This document shows, piece by piece, positions 17,655 to 26,707 of a stretch of 64,000 nucleotides of DNA. The notes below the pieces were generated by a model, which had not been told where the DNA came from, did no database searches, and was given only the letters and a program-made list of their open reading frames with translations. Every line of letters begins with the position of its first letter. The stretch's first letter is position 1. Source of the stretch: Chitinophaga rhizosphaerae (GTDB lineage Bacteria > Bacteroidota > Bacteroidia > Chitinophagales > Chitinophagaceae); NCBI RefSeq assembly GCF_003958645.1, contig NZ_RXLO01000009.1, positions 124,001-188,000 of the forward strand, written 5' to 3'. A program made the position numbers and the translations under genes.

Positions 17655-18668
17655 ATGTACATCTCGCTTCGCCAGCAATTCAAAAAATGGTTCTATCACG
17701 CGCCCGTGCTGTGGCCCTTCATCGAAACCCTCCAGGGCCTAGCCTATGTGGCAGACTATTTCTACTATTACCGCATGCCCGGCCATAAAAACCGCCTCAG
17801 CGTGCGGGAGATCAATATCGAATTCGCCAGCCAGTGCAACCTGCGCTGCTCCTTCTGCTCGCTAGATCACTTAAAGCCCAAACAGGCCATCAGCGCAGAA
17901 ACGCTCGATCTGTTCTTTTCCCAGATGATGGCCGATAGCCGGTTCCGGAAAGTGGAAGTCATCAATCTCCACAACGGCGGCGAAATCCTCCTGCACCCCA
18001 AACGGCTGGAAATGCTGGCGGTCATCGGCAAATACAAACAGCAGGCCCGCGCCCTCCGCCTACCTTTTCCCGAGATCCGCATGCTCACCAACGGCATGCT
18101 GCTGCGCGAAAAACTGGCGGAAGACATCCTGCAGCTCGGTGTTGTAGACGTGATCGGCCTCAGCTTCGACGGCGGAACGCCGGAAGCGTTCGAAACCATG
18201 CGCAAAAACGCCATCTGGCCCGTCTTCTTCCAAAACGTAAAAAACCTCCAGGCCGTTAACTCCCGCCTCGGCAAACCGGCACGTCTGTACGGCATCACCT
18301 GCATACCCGCCGGAAACCCGCTCAATACAAAATGGATGCACCCCGAATTCAGGGAACTGTACGACGGGCTCGACTGGTTCGAACTGCGCCGCCTGCACAA
18401 CTGGGCCGGCGAAATTTCGACGGTTTCCGCACGCGAGAAACGGCACAAGATCGGTTGCAGCATGCTCATGAAACAGATGGTACTCCTCCCCAACGGCGAC
18501 ATCACCGTCTGCTGCAGCGATCTCAACAGCAAAGGCGTTGTAGGCAACCTACAGCAACAAGACCTCGTTTCCATCCTCCACTCCGAAAACCGCAAGCGCT
18601 ATCTCAACCTACTGCTGCGCCGCCGCAAATCGCAGCTGGACCTTTGCCGCGATTGCGAAACCTTTTAA
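17655..18668 (+). CDS. Radical SAM/SPASM-domain protein
   Basis: 337 residues from the ATG at 17655, chosen for the GGAGA ribosome-binding site five bases before it. The [4Fe-4S]-SAM cysteines lie in QCNLRCSFCSL (CxxxCxxC). Further radical SAM landmarks are INLHNGGEILLHP and LTNGMLL. A C-terminal SPASM-like cluster binds extra iron-sulfur via GCSMLMK, DITVCCSDLNS and DLCRDCETF. It is related to MoaA/PqqE-type maturases acting on peptides or small molecules. No precursor peptide gene is visible next to it, so the substrate is unknown. It ends at a strong bidirectional terminator. Confidence 0.88.
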   Translation: MYISLRQQFKKWFYHAPVLWPFIETLQGLAYVADYFYYYRMPGHKNRLSVREINIEFASQCNLRCSFCSLDHLKPKQAISAETLDLFFSQMMADSRFRKVEVINLHNGGEILLHPKRLEMLAVIGKYKQQARALRLPFPEIRMLTNGMLLREKLAEDILQLGVVDVIGLSFDGGTPEAFETMRKNAIWPVFFQNVKNLQAVNSRLGKPARLYGITCIPAGNPLNTKWMHPEFRELYDGLDWFELRRLHNWAGEISTVSAREKRHKIGCSMLMKQMVLLPNGDITVCCSDLNSKGVVGNLQQQDLVSILHSENRKRYLNLLLRRRKSQLDLCRDCETF

Positions 18669-18689
18669 CCTGTAACTATATGCTTAAAA

Positions 18690-18716
18690 AAAAGGCTCCC
18701 GGTGCGGGAGCCTTTT
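18690..18716. terminator. Bidirectional Rho-independent terminator
   Basis: A perfect stem (AGGCTCCCG with CGGGAGCCT, loop GTG) is flanked by an A run on the left and TTTT on the right. It serves both the radical SAM gene (plus strand) and the M1 peptidase gene (minus strand). Confidence 0.9.
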
Positions 18717-18737
18717 CATGTATCCGGATAATTTCCC

Positions 18738-20615
18738 TTACCGGGAAACCGCTTTGTTGTTGCTCCGGTCGATATCCGCCAAACGCTGGCTGGGATCGAT
18801 CTCCACGGATTGTAATTGCGACAGCGGATGGTCCAGCTCCACGCGATAGCTGGGCTGCGTCCATTTCCAGCCGTCGTGCACGATGCGCTGCACGCTTTCG
18901 TCTTCAGCAGGCTTGATGCCGAACATGAGCGTCAGCGGGATGTAATGCAGTTCTTTCCGCCCATTTTTCATTTCCACCATCAGGTCGACGGGCATGGGAA
19001 AATCGCCGGCGTTGCGGATCACCACGATGGTTTTGCCGTTGGATTCGTATACACTGTCCAGCGCATAATTAATATGGCGGGTGGTGTTCATCATGTATTG
19101 CAGGTACCAATCCAGTTGCAGGCCGCTTTCTTTTTCCATCACGCGCACGAAATCCTTCGCGTTGGGGTGCTTGAAGCGCCAGTCGCGGTAATAACGGTGC
19201 AGGCCTGCGTCGCGGTTGGCCGCGCCGATCACATAGCCCAGCTGTTCGAGGAACACCGCGCCTTTTGAATAGGAGCTGATGCTGTATCCGATGTTGGTGT
19301 TGTAATGATCGGAATGCATGCTGATCGGCTCTTCGAAGCCGCGGCGCACGAGCATGAAATAATTGTTGTAGCTGCCTTCGTGGTGCCATTTCCCTTTCAG
19401 CGAATCGATCGTTTCGCCGATGGTATTGTCTTCCGCGAAAGTGGTAAAACCTTCGTCCATCCAGGGGTACAGGCTTTCGTTGGTGGCGAGCATACCCTGG
19501 TACCAGGAGTGCATCCATTCGTGGATGGCCACGCCGTACAGCCCGTCGATCTTGCCGTTGCCCAGGATGAGCGTGGCCATGGGATACTCCATGCCGCCGT
19601 CTCCTCCCTGGATGAAGGAGTATTGGTCCCAGGCGTATTCGCCGTAATGCTTCTTGATGTAGGCGTAGGCCGTGGGGATCATTTCCGCCAGCTTCGGCCA
19701 GGTTTCGCGGGTGGTTTCGTTTTCGAGGTAGAAGAAGTGGGCGGTGAAGTTGTCCACTTTTTTACTGATGTGTTTGTATTCCGGATCGGCCGCCCACACG
19801 AAATCGTGCACATTCGGCGCGATGAAGTGCCAGGTGAGGGTGTTTCCGGAAGGGCGCGTCACTTTCGTGCCCGGCGTTTCATAACCGTACCCGATAGAAT
19901 TGGGGTTCTGGAGGTAACCGGTACCTGCCAGCACATATTTCCTGTCGATCGAAATCTTCACATCATAATCGCCCCAAACGCCGTAAAATTCCCGGGCGAT
20001 GTACGGCGTGGGATGCCAGCCTTCATAATCGTACTCGCACATTTTCGGGTACCACTGCGCCATGGAATAATCCACCCCTTCCTTGTTGTTCCGGCCACTG
20101 CGGCGGATCTGAACAGGCACCTGCGCCTCGAACTCCATGTCGAAAGTAACGGTGCTGTGCGGAAGGATGGGCTTGTCCAGCTGCACTACGAGGATCGTTC
20201 CTTCCGTTTTCCAGGCCTGCTGGCGGCCGTCCATTTTGAGCGACAGTACTTTCTGGTAGCCGATCTCGTCTGGAGTGAGTTTGGAAATGCGGTCGGTAAC
20301 GCGGGCGTCCCAGTCGTGGCGGTTATTGCCCTGCGCGTCTTTGCCTACGATCTTCCTGCCCAGTTCCTGGCTGCGCTGGTCCATCATGCTGCCGGGCTGG
20401 AATGCGTTCCAGTACAGGTGATAAAACACGCGGAAAAGGGTGTCGGGAGAATTGTTGGTGTATGCCAGCTGCTGTTTGCCGGTAAAGCGATGGGCTTTCA
20501 CGTCCATCGCGATATCCATTTTGTATTTAACGCGCTGCTGCCAACGGTCGGTTTGCGCGTTGGCGGCGGCGGTGCCCAGCAAAAACAAGACAACCGGGCC
20601 AATTAATCTTTTCAT
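18738..20615 (-). CDS. M1-family metallo-aminopeptidase, exported
   Basis: 625 residues from the ATG at 20615, which starts a clear signal peptide (KRLIGPVVLFLLGTAAANAQ). The zinc site is HEWMH followed exactly 18 residues later by the Glu of MDEGF, the HExxH-x18-E signature of M1 (gluzincin) peptidases. GGDGGMEYP is a variant of the GAMEN exopeptidase motif. It should trim peptides in the periplasm or at the cell surface. It sits downstream of the eCIS block on the same strand, but a 78-base gap with a possible TATTTTCG element suggests a separate promoter. Confidence 0.92.
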   Translation of the reverse strand: MKRLIGPVVLFLLGTAAANAQTDRWQQRVKYKMDIAMDVKAHRFTGKQQLAYTNNSPDTLFRVFYHLYWNAFQPGSMMDQRSQELGRKIVGKDAQGNNRHDWDARVTDRISKLTPDEIGYQKVLSLKMDGRQQAWKTEGTILVVQLDKPILPHSTVTFDMEFEAQVPVQIRRSGRNNKEGVDYSMAQWYPKMCEYDYEGWHPTPYIAREFYGVWGDYDVKISIDRKYVLAGTGYLQNPNSIGYGYETPGTKVTRPSGNTLTWHFIAPNVHDFVWAADPEYKHISKKVDNFTAHFFYLENETTRETWPKLAEMIPTAYAYIKKHYGEYAWDQYSFIQGGDGGMEYPMATLILGNGKIDGLYGVAIHEWMHSWYQGMLATNESLYPWMDEGFTTFAEDNTIGETIDSLKGKWHHEGSYNNYFMLVRRGFEEPISMHSDHYNTNIGYSISSYSKGAVFLEQLGYVIGAANRDAGLHRYYRDWRFKHPNAKDFVRVMEKESGLQLDWYLQYMMNTTRHINYALDSVYESNGKTIVVIRNAGDFPMPVDLMVEMKNGRKELHYIPLTLMFGIKPAEDESVQRIVHDGWKWTQPSYRVELDHPLSQLQSVEIDPSQRLADIDRSNNKAVSR

Positions 20616-20693
20616 GTCGACTAGATTGGTAAAGGGGCGAAAATAGGGAAAATTCGGGGTTGGGCTCACAGAATTGGGATGCGCGGGAAATGA

Positions 20694-23600
20694 TTATTTA
20701 TCGAATTCCTTGAAGCGCCAGAAGAGGAAGACCCCGGTGAGGTTGGTCTGCGTGCCGGCTTTTTCGCCGGAGAACATGAAGTATGCGGGTTTTTCGGCTT
20801 TGCCTTCCGTGGTGATCGTTACCCGGATGAAGCTTTCGGGCCCATTGCCGGAGGGGTCCTGCATCCAGTCCTTGATATCGTCGAGCACCCAGCAGTTGGA
20901 AACATCGACCACTACTTTCGACTGCACGCCTTCGTACAGCAGGTCTGCCACTTTCGCCGCTCCGCCCATCCGCGAACCGGCGTCGGTTTTCATGAGCAGC
21001 AGGGCGCCGTAGCTGCGTTGCAGGAAGCGCGCGCCGCCGTTGGGAACGGCGGCCCAGTTGACGGTCCCCAGTTCCTTGCGGATCTCGTCGTCTGAAGGGT
21101 ACGTTTTCGCCATGGCGTCCTGCACTTCCTTGATTTTGTAGAAGTTCTCGATTTCCTTGAGCAGTTTCGCTTTGGCTTTTTCCGCTTTTTCCGAAGCTTC
21201 CAGGGCTTTGGCGTTTTTGTACACCTGGTCTTTTTCGAGGCCTTTCTTTTCGTAGACTTTCTGGGTGGTGCCGGGGCCGGCGATGCCGTCTGCATATTCG
21301 CCCATGGATTCCTGGAGGTCGTATACCGCGTTGGCGAATTCTTCCGAAGATGCGTCGGTGGCGCCGGGCTGGAACAGCTCCGGTTTCCAGCCGATGGCTT
21401 TTTCGTACCGGGGGTTGGTGCGTTTGGCTTTGTCGTGGTCGATCTTGCGGCTTACGGCTTTAAAGGCCTTGTCGAAATCGATCTGTCCGGAAGCCGTTTC
21501 CTTGCCGGTTTCCAGGAGGCGTTTCAGTTCTTCGGGTTTCTTGCCCGATTTCTTCAGCGCGTCTACCATGGATTTGAAGTCTTCTTCCGTCATGGCTTTA
21601 TCGCCTTTTTTGAAGACTTTGTTCAGGTCGGCGAGGATTTCGTCTTTATATTCGGCTTCCCATTCCTTGCGGGCTTTTGCCACGGCCGGATCGTTGGGAT
21701 TGATCTTGTCGAGCCCCGCGCCGATGGCCCCCATTCCGCCGCCACTGCCTTTTTTCATCCTTTGACAGCCTTCCGCTTCCGCGAGGTACGGTTTGAGCGG
21801 CGTGCCTTCCAGCAGATCGATCATGAAATTATGCAGCTTTTCGCCTACGACCGCATCCATCAGCGCCTGTGCCGCGGGCCGGGCGATGTTCGTCTCGAAG
21901 TAATCCGTTCTCGACAGCAAGCTCAATCCCGCAGAAATGCCCAATTGCGCTACCAGCCCCCAGAGGCAACCCAGTGCGGGCGGCGCTCCGCAAGACATGA
22001 TCTGCACACCCAACCGTACCGCGATTTCCACCTTGTCCAGGATTTCGCGCCATTGCTGGATGGTTTCCATGGCATCGGTGAACTTTTTGATATCCTCCTC
22101 GTGCTTTTCCACCTCCTTATCGAACATTTCCTTGAAACCCATTACCTCGCAGCATTGCGGGCGCAATTCCTTCAGCATCTCGTCAGCCTTTTCTTCCAGT
22201 CCCTTTTCATATTTCTTCACGATCACGCCCAGGACGCCGTTCATGCATTTCACGAATCCCTCGAACGCGATGCTGACCATGTCCTGGAATATTTTCACCG
22301 CGAGGCGGATAATGACCTTGGTGGCTACTTTCTTCCACCCGTCGAACACACCGGAGCCGGATTTCAGCGCTTCGGCCTTCTGTTTATGCTTGCGGAATTT
22401 GTCGCGCACTTTTTCGAAGAGCGCTTCTACCCTGTCGAACGTTTTGGCGAATTTAAACCGCAGCGCGCCGAATATCCGCCCACGGAGGCCGCTCCAGAAG
22501 CGGATGTCTTTCACCTGCTTCAGTTTCTTGGCCTGGTCGGCAGACGATGTGATCTTCAGTTCCTTGTCTACTTTCCCCCGTTTGAAAACGCCTTTGGCCT
22601 GTTCTTTCAGGAATTTCTTCGGTTTCTCTGCGCCTGCATGCCCGCCTGCCCAGGATTTGCGCTTCTCTTCCCACTTATTGTGCGCGGCGTCCCAGTCCGT
22701 TTTTTCGTCTTTCTTTTGAATACGTTTGGTACCGAGCACAGGGTTCATATCGGGCTTCTTCTTGCGGAGGTCTTTCAACAGCGGATCGAGCAGTTTGAGC
22801 TGGTTTTCGATATGCTCGGGATATTTCGGCGGCGCATAAGGGTCGTTGATGAGGAAGTATACGGCGATGCCATGGCCCACATTATACACCCAGACGCGCT
22901 GTTTGGTATCTTTTTTCAGGATGGCGTCCTTACCGTAGCTGTTATATTGGCTGTCGAATTTTTTGTAGTTGATGGCATCGGGGATGAGCGGGTCCAGGTC
23001 CAGCACGTGGCCGCTGATCTTGGCAGGCGCCATGCTGCCGGTTTTGCCGGGGCGGTTCGTGTCTTTGTAAACCTGTTTCACGAACTCCTGGAACCCTTCG
23101 ATGTAGTGGCTTTGCTGGTTGTACGCGCCGCTGAGCGTGCCGGCCGATCCGGGAAAATCGAACAGGAACAGCGGCTTGATCTCCCCGATCCAGAAGTTGT
23201 CCGGGAAGTTGGGAGACCAGTTCCAGGTATCGGTCTTAGCGGTATATCTCGGTCCGCGCTTGATGGCGTTGGCGTTCTGTTTCATGGCGGCGGCGCGCGC
23301 ACCGGACTGCATGAACCCTTTGTAGGTGTAATCCACATCGTCCTTATCGCCGCCCGCACCGCGGATTTCGGCCTGAACGGCAGAAACCACGTGGCCATCG
23401 GATTTGTACAGATCGGCGAAGCCCGCATTGTTGATTTTGGCGCCATGGCGTGTGGCACCGGGTATGCCGGCTTCGGTGATGAGGTTTTTGTCTTTCCCCC
23501 GCATGCCGGCCTGGATGTTATGGTGCGCCCAGTTCCCGATCTTCGCTTCTTCCGCACGCTGTACTTTCGGCTGGATGGGCGCGGCGCCGGTTTGCTGGAC

Positions 23601-24644
23601 AACGTGCGTCAGTTCGTGCGCCAGCAGTCTTTTCCCGGCGTCCGATCTGCCGTCGAATTTATTCTGGTTGAAATAGATATCTGATCCGTGGGTGAAGGCC
23701 TGCGCATTGATGCTCGCGGCCATTCCTGCGGCTTTGGAGCCCTGGTGCACACGCACATGGCTGAAATCCTGCGCAAACCGGCCTTCCATGTGGGTGCGCA
23801 CATCTGCCGGAAGTGGATGCCCGCCGCCTTTGCTGGCGCCCAGGGCGGATTCGAACCCTGAGCTGGCGGGCCCTGCGCCGCCAGGCGCGGCTTTGGGGCT
23901 TACGGTACCGCCAGCGTCGCCGCCGCCGGTTTCCTCCGGCTGCGCTTCTTCTCCGATGGCTTCGGTTTCCGCCTCCTCTTCGTTTTCCTCTTTCGTCGCC
24001 TCCCCGATCTTGCATTCGTCGCAATCCCGCTGGATGATGTTCCCGCCGGTCACGCTACTGTAGGGCGAGCGTTGCACCATTTCCTCCTTTTCACAGGTTT
24101 CGCATTTCCGCTGGACGGGCCTGTCGTCCTGCGCATCGCAAAGCGCGCATTTCCGTTGTACCAGTTCCGTCAAACCACCTGCATACACCGATCGCTGCAC
24201 TTTATCTTCCACTTCGCATTGTTCGCATTTCCGCTGGACGGGCGTTTCCGATCCCATATCGCATTGCGCGCATTTCCGCTGTACCCCTTCCACTGGCGCG
24301 CCCGTATACGCCGACCGCTGTACCCTATCTTCCGCGTCGCAGGCTGCGCAAGACCGTTGGACCGCCATCGCCGGCGCGCCGGCGTATTCCCGCTGTGCGA
24401 AGGCACTTGCGCCACCGGGTATTTCCGGCGGGGCAGACGGGTCGGGCGATCGCATGACCACATCGGCCACGGCATCGGCTTCCCGCTCCTGCGGATCGTC
24501 TGGCGGGCTCACTTCCAGCTTCGCCTGCACGGGCAGGCCGCCGAAGAACGGACGCTCTTCGTGACCGGTGCTTTCCGCGCGTTCCTGCGCAGGCTGGTTG
24601 CCGGGATGTACTTGCCCGATATGCGGTGCGGGATTGGAATGCAT
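20694..24644 (-). CDS. eCIS-associated DUF4157 multidomain protein, putative nuclease-type effector
   Basis: 1316 residues, no signal peptide, last gene of the eCIS block. The N-terminus carries the PVQAKLEVSPPDD and EADAVADVVM motif typical of DUF4157 proteins. Six CxxC knuckles follow (C99, C125, C140, C166, C181, C208 first cysteines) in VQRKCAxCD-type repeats, then an acidic linker, then the DUF4157 domain (about 275-355) with HELTH at 343-347. Residues about 370-560 carry a PD-(D/E)XK-like pattern: GFADLY (D411), GEIKP (E488, K490) and YNQQSHYIEGF. A long Lys-rich helical region has a hydrophobic patch near 900-945. About 1090-1130 resembles a peptidoglycan-binding module (DGIAGPGTTQKVYE). 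A loaded effector with nuclease activity is inferred. The DUF4157 assignment is firm. Confidence 0.82.
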   Translation of the reverse strand: MHSNPAPHIGQVHPGNQPAQERAESTGHEERPFFGGLPVQAKLEVSPPDDPQEREADAVADVVMRSPDPSAPPEIPGGASAFAQREYAGAPAMAVQRSCAACDAEDRVQRSAYTGAPVEGVQRKCAQCDMGSETPVQRKCEQCEVEDKVQRSVYAGGLTELVQRKCALCDAQDDRPVQRKCETCEKEEMVQRSPYSSVTGGNIIQRDCDECKIGEATKEENEEEAETEAIGEEAQPEETGGGDAGGTVSPKAAPGGAGPASSGFESALGASKGGGHPLPADVRTHMEGRFAQDFSHVRVHQGSKAAGMAASINAQAFTHGSDIYFNQNKFDGRSDAGKRLLAHELTHVVQQTGAAPIQPKVQRAEEAKIGNWAHHNIQAGMRGKDKNLITEAGIPGATRHGAKINNAGFADLYKSDGHVVSAVQAEIRGAGGDKDDVDYTYKGFMQSGARAAAMKQNANAIKRGPRYTAKTDTWNWSPNFPDNFWIGEIKPLFLFDFPGSAGTLSGAYNQQSHYIEGFQEFVKQVYKDTNRPGKTGSMAPAKISGHVLDLDPLIPDAINYKKFDSQYNSYGKDAILKKDTKQRVWVYNVGHGIAVYFLINDPYAPPKYPEHIENQLKLLDPLLKDLRKKKPDMNPVLGTKRIQKKDEKTDWDAAHNKWEEKRKSWAGGHAGAEKPKKFLKEQAKGVFKRGKVDKELKITSSADQAKKLKQVKDIRFWSGLRGRIFGALRFKFAKTFDRVEALFEKVRDKFRKHKQKAEALKSGSGVFDGWKKVATKVIIRLAVKIFQDMVSIAFEGFVKCMNGVLGVIVKKYEKGLEEKADEMLKELRPQCCEVMGFKEMFDKEVEKHEEDIKKFTDAMETIQQWREILDKVEIAVRLGVQIMSCGAPPALGCLWGLVAQLGISAGLSLLSRTDYFETNIARPAAQALMDAVVGEKLHNFMIDLLEGTPLKPYLAEAEGCQRMKKGSGGGMGAIGAGLDKINPNDPAVAKARKEWEAEYKDEILADLNKVFKKGDKAMTEEDFKSMVDALKKSGKKPEELKRLLETGKETASGQIDFDKAFKAVSRKIDHDKAKRTNPRYEKAIGWKPELFQPGATDASSEEFANAVYDLQESMGEYADGIAGPGTTQKVYEKKGLEKDQVYKNAKALEASEKAEKAKAKLLKEIENFYKIKEVQDAMAKTYPSDDEIRKELGTVNWAAVPNGGARFLQRSYGALLLMKTDAGSRMGGAAKVADLLYEGVQSKVVVDVSNCWVLDDIKDWMQDPSGNGPESFIRVTITTEGKAEKPAYFMFSGEKAGTQTNLTGVFLFWRFKEFDK

Positions 24645-24649
24645 GTTGA

Positions 24650-25324
24650 TTACGGGATCGTTACGCCTTGTGTTTTAACCGGCTGATCGAGCATCCAGTT
24701 ACCTTTGTTCATTTCGTTCAGGAACGTTTTGGTGCGGTATACCGTGGGCCGCAATACCTTTTTCGAATGCGTGGCCAGCCAGTGCTGCCGCGTTTGGGTA
24801 TAGGCGGAGGTCCACGCTTTTTCATCGCCGCCACGCAGGGGCGTCCGCTCCGCGAACCGCGCGCGCAGGAATCCCGGAACGGTGCCGGAATGGATGAAGC
24901 TGTCGTAAATCACCAGCAGGCTCAAGGGCAACGCAAACTGCTCGGCCAGGAAAAAGTGCATGGCCGGGGAGAAATACAGGATATCAAAGGTTTCATCCTG
25001 GGCCTGGCGCATCAGCGGGTCTTGCTGGGCGCTCACTTTCAGGAGGCGCTTGAATTCCTTGTCGTCTACCAGCGGCGTAGTACCGATCTTCGGCAGGTAT
25101 GCCCGGAAAGCGTCTGCGAACAGGCCGTTCAGGTCTACATAACGCCCGATGAGATTGCGGAGATTCCCCTGCTCGGTGGTCTGGCTGCGGCCATAAGTGA
25201 TCTGGCGCGAGCCGTGCCGCCCGTCGGGGAAAATAGCGATCGCGTCGTATTCGCCTTCGGCCGATCCCGTTTCGAACACGTTCACGATGGCAATGATCTT
25301 CTGTTTGATGGCTGGAGTAATCAT
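24650..25324 (-). CDS. GH46-chitosanase-like (lysozyme-fold) enzyme in the eCIS block
   Basis: 224 residues without a signal peptide. The N-terminal 60 residues (IVNVFETG, then Y, then DGRHGS and ITYGRSQTTEQGNL) match the layout of GH46 chitosanases. E18 and D34 fall in the places of the catalytic Glu and the Asp of DGRG. Family members cut chitosan, and their fold is shared with lysozymes, so peptidoglycan is an alternative substrate. It lies five bases ahead of the 1316-residue effector gene and 18 bases behind the AAA+ gene. It is therefore either cargo, a wall-piercing enzyme of the particle, or an enzyme that helps release particles. Similarity is short, so the exact family is uncertain. 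Confidence 0.6.
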   Translation of the reverse strand: MITPAIKQKIIAIVNVFETGSAEGEYDAIAIFPDGRHGSRQITYGRSQTTEQGNLRNLIGRYVDLNGLFADAFRAYLPKIGTTPLVDDKEFKRLLKVSAQQDPLMRQAQDETFDILYFSPAMHFFLAEQFALPLSLLVIYDSFIHSGTVPGFLRARFAERTPLRGGDEKAWTSAYTQTRQHWLATHSKKVLRPTVYRTKTFLNEMNKGNWMLDQPVKTQGVTIP

Positions 25325-25342
25325 GATGAAATTATTGATGGG

Positions 25343-26707
25343 TTATTTTCCTTCTTTTTCCAGTTCGCGCTTCACGCCGCGCAACACGTCTGCATGCCCT
25401 ATCTGGGGGCTCCCCCGGTCCAGCGCCTGCAAACACACATATTGCACCACGTTCAGTATATGCGACCCCGTTAGCTCGAACTGCTCTGCGATCGCCTTGA
25501 GGTCCACGTCCTTCTGCAGCTTCGCCGCCACCGGGAACGCTTTCTTCCACAACAGCAACCGGTCTTCCGCCCGCGGCGGCGGGAAATAAATGATGGAGTT
25601 GAACCGGCGGATGAACGCATCGTCCATATTGTTCTTGAAGTTGGACGCCAGGATCGTGAGGCCGGCGTGGCTTTCGATCCGCTGCAACAAATAAGACACT
25701 TCCTGGTTGGCGTACTTGTCGTGCGCATCCCTGACGCCGGTCCGCTTGCCGAACAGCGCGTCGGCCTCGTCGAAAAACAGGATCCACGATTTATCTTCCG
25801 CCTTGTCGAACAACGCGGAAAGGTTTTTTTCCGTTTCACCGATGTATTTGGATACTACGGACGACAGGTCTACCCTGTACACATCGCGCCCCGTGTACTT
25901 GCCGAGGAGCGTTGCGGTGAGGGTTTTGCCCGTTCCCGGCGGACCGTAGAACAAGGCCCTGTATCCGGGTTTCAGCTTCCTGCCCATGTTCCAGTCCTCC
26001 ATCAGCGCGCCCTGGTGCGTGATCCAGCTTTCCAGTTCGCGGATCTGGGAGCGCACGCCGTCGGGCAGCACGAGATCGTCCCACTCCAGCAGCGTTTGGA
26101 TGTACTCTGCGGGGAATTGCATGCTGAGTTTCGGGCGGGCGATGTGGCCGGTCATGAACACTTCCGCATATTCCGGATCGGCCATGAGGCGGCCGCTGAG
26201 CGCGGGTTCCCCGGCGCGGACGGGCTCGAGCGACAGTATCCTGCTCCTGAACAGATAGCTACCATCTCCGAAAAGCGGCAGCAGCCTGAGCCGTAGCCCG
26301 GCATCGTTGCCGGCGAGGAGGAACATGGCCGTTTCGCCGGTCGGCAAAGTGCCGCGGTGATGATTCCCTTTCATGCCGCCGAATTCCGGGAATTCGCCAC
26401 CCTGCGGGAGGTACGATTGCACGAGGTTATCGAAGAAACCCGCTACAACGCCGGGCGCCAGGGCGCAGGCGAGCAGCAGCAGTTCTTCTGAAGCGAGTTC
26501 CGCATGGCGGACGTACCGGGCAAATGAGCTGTCGTCGCTTTCTGCGGGCACGGGCGCATCGGGTCGGGCAAAGGGAGTTTGGCGGAAGTGGGCTTCCAGC
26601 CGCGCAGTGGTAAAGGCTTTGAGGAATTCAAGGGTATGAACGAGAAAGGGTTCCTGCAGGCCGTTGCCGGAAGCGCGTGGGGGTTTTATGTTGGATGTTT
26701 TAAGCAT
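25343..26707 (-). CDS. eCIS AAA+ ATPase (Afp15/PVC15-like)
   Basis: 454 residues. A winged or helical N-terminal domain of about 195 residues is followed by one AAA+ module: Walker A GPPGTGKT at 255-262, Walker B ILFFDEAD at 309-316, sensor ILASNFK, and arginine finger FIRRFN at 366-371. A single such ATPase is conserved in eCIS loci. In Afp/PVC it is needed for assembly or cargo loading and is not a sheath-recycling ClpV. It overlaps the upstream DUF4157 gene by eight bases, indicating translational coupling. Confidence 0.93.
   Translation of the reverse strand: MLKTSNIKPPRASGNGLQEPFLVHTLEFLKAFTTARLEAHFRQTPFARPDAPVPAESDDSSFARYVRHAELASEELLLLACALAPGVVAGFFDNLVQSYLPQGGEFPEFGGMKGNHHRGTLPTGETAMFLLAGNDAGLRLRLLPLFGDGSYLFRSRILSLEPVRAGEPALSGRLMADPEYAEVFMTGHIARPKLSMQFPAEYIQTLLEWDDLVLPDGVRSQIRELESWITHQGALMEDWNMGRKLKPGYRALFYGPPGTGKTLTATLLGKYTGRDVYRVDLSSVVSKYIGETEKNLSALFDKAEDKSWILFFDEADALFGKRTGVRDAHDKYANQEVSYLLQRIESHAGLTILASNFKNNMDDAFIRRFNSIIYFPPPRAEDRLLLWKKAFPVAAKLQKDVDLKAIAEQFELTGSHILNVVQYVCLQALDRGSPQIGHADVLRGVKRELEKEGK

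Noticed and set aside
21435..23684. A 749-residue open frame on the plus strand inside the large DUF4157 gene
   Set aside because: It is the antisense shadow of a GC-rich gene: no family motif, no promoter or ribosome-binding site, and fully covered by the DUF4157 protein with HELTH and repeat motifs.
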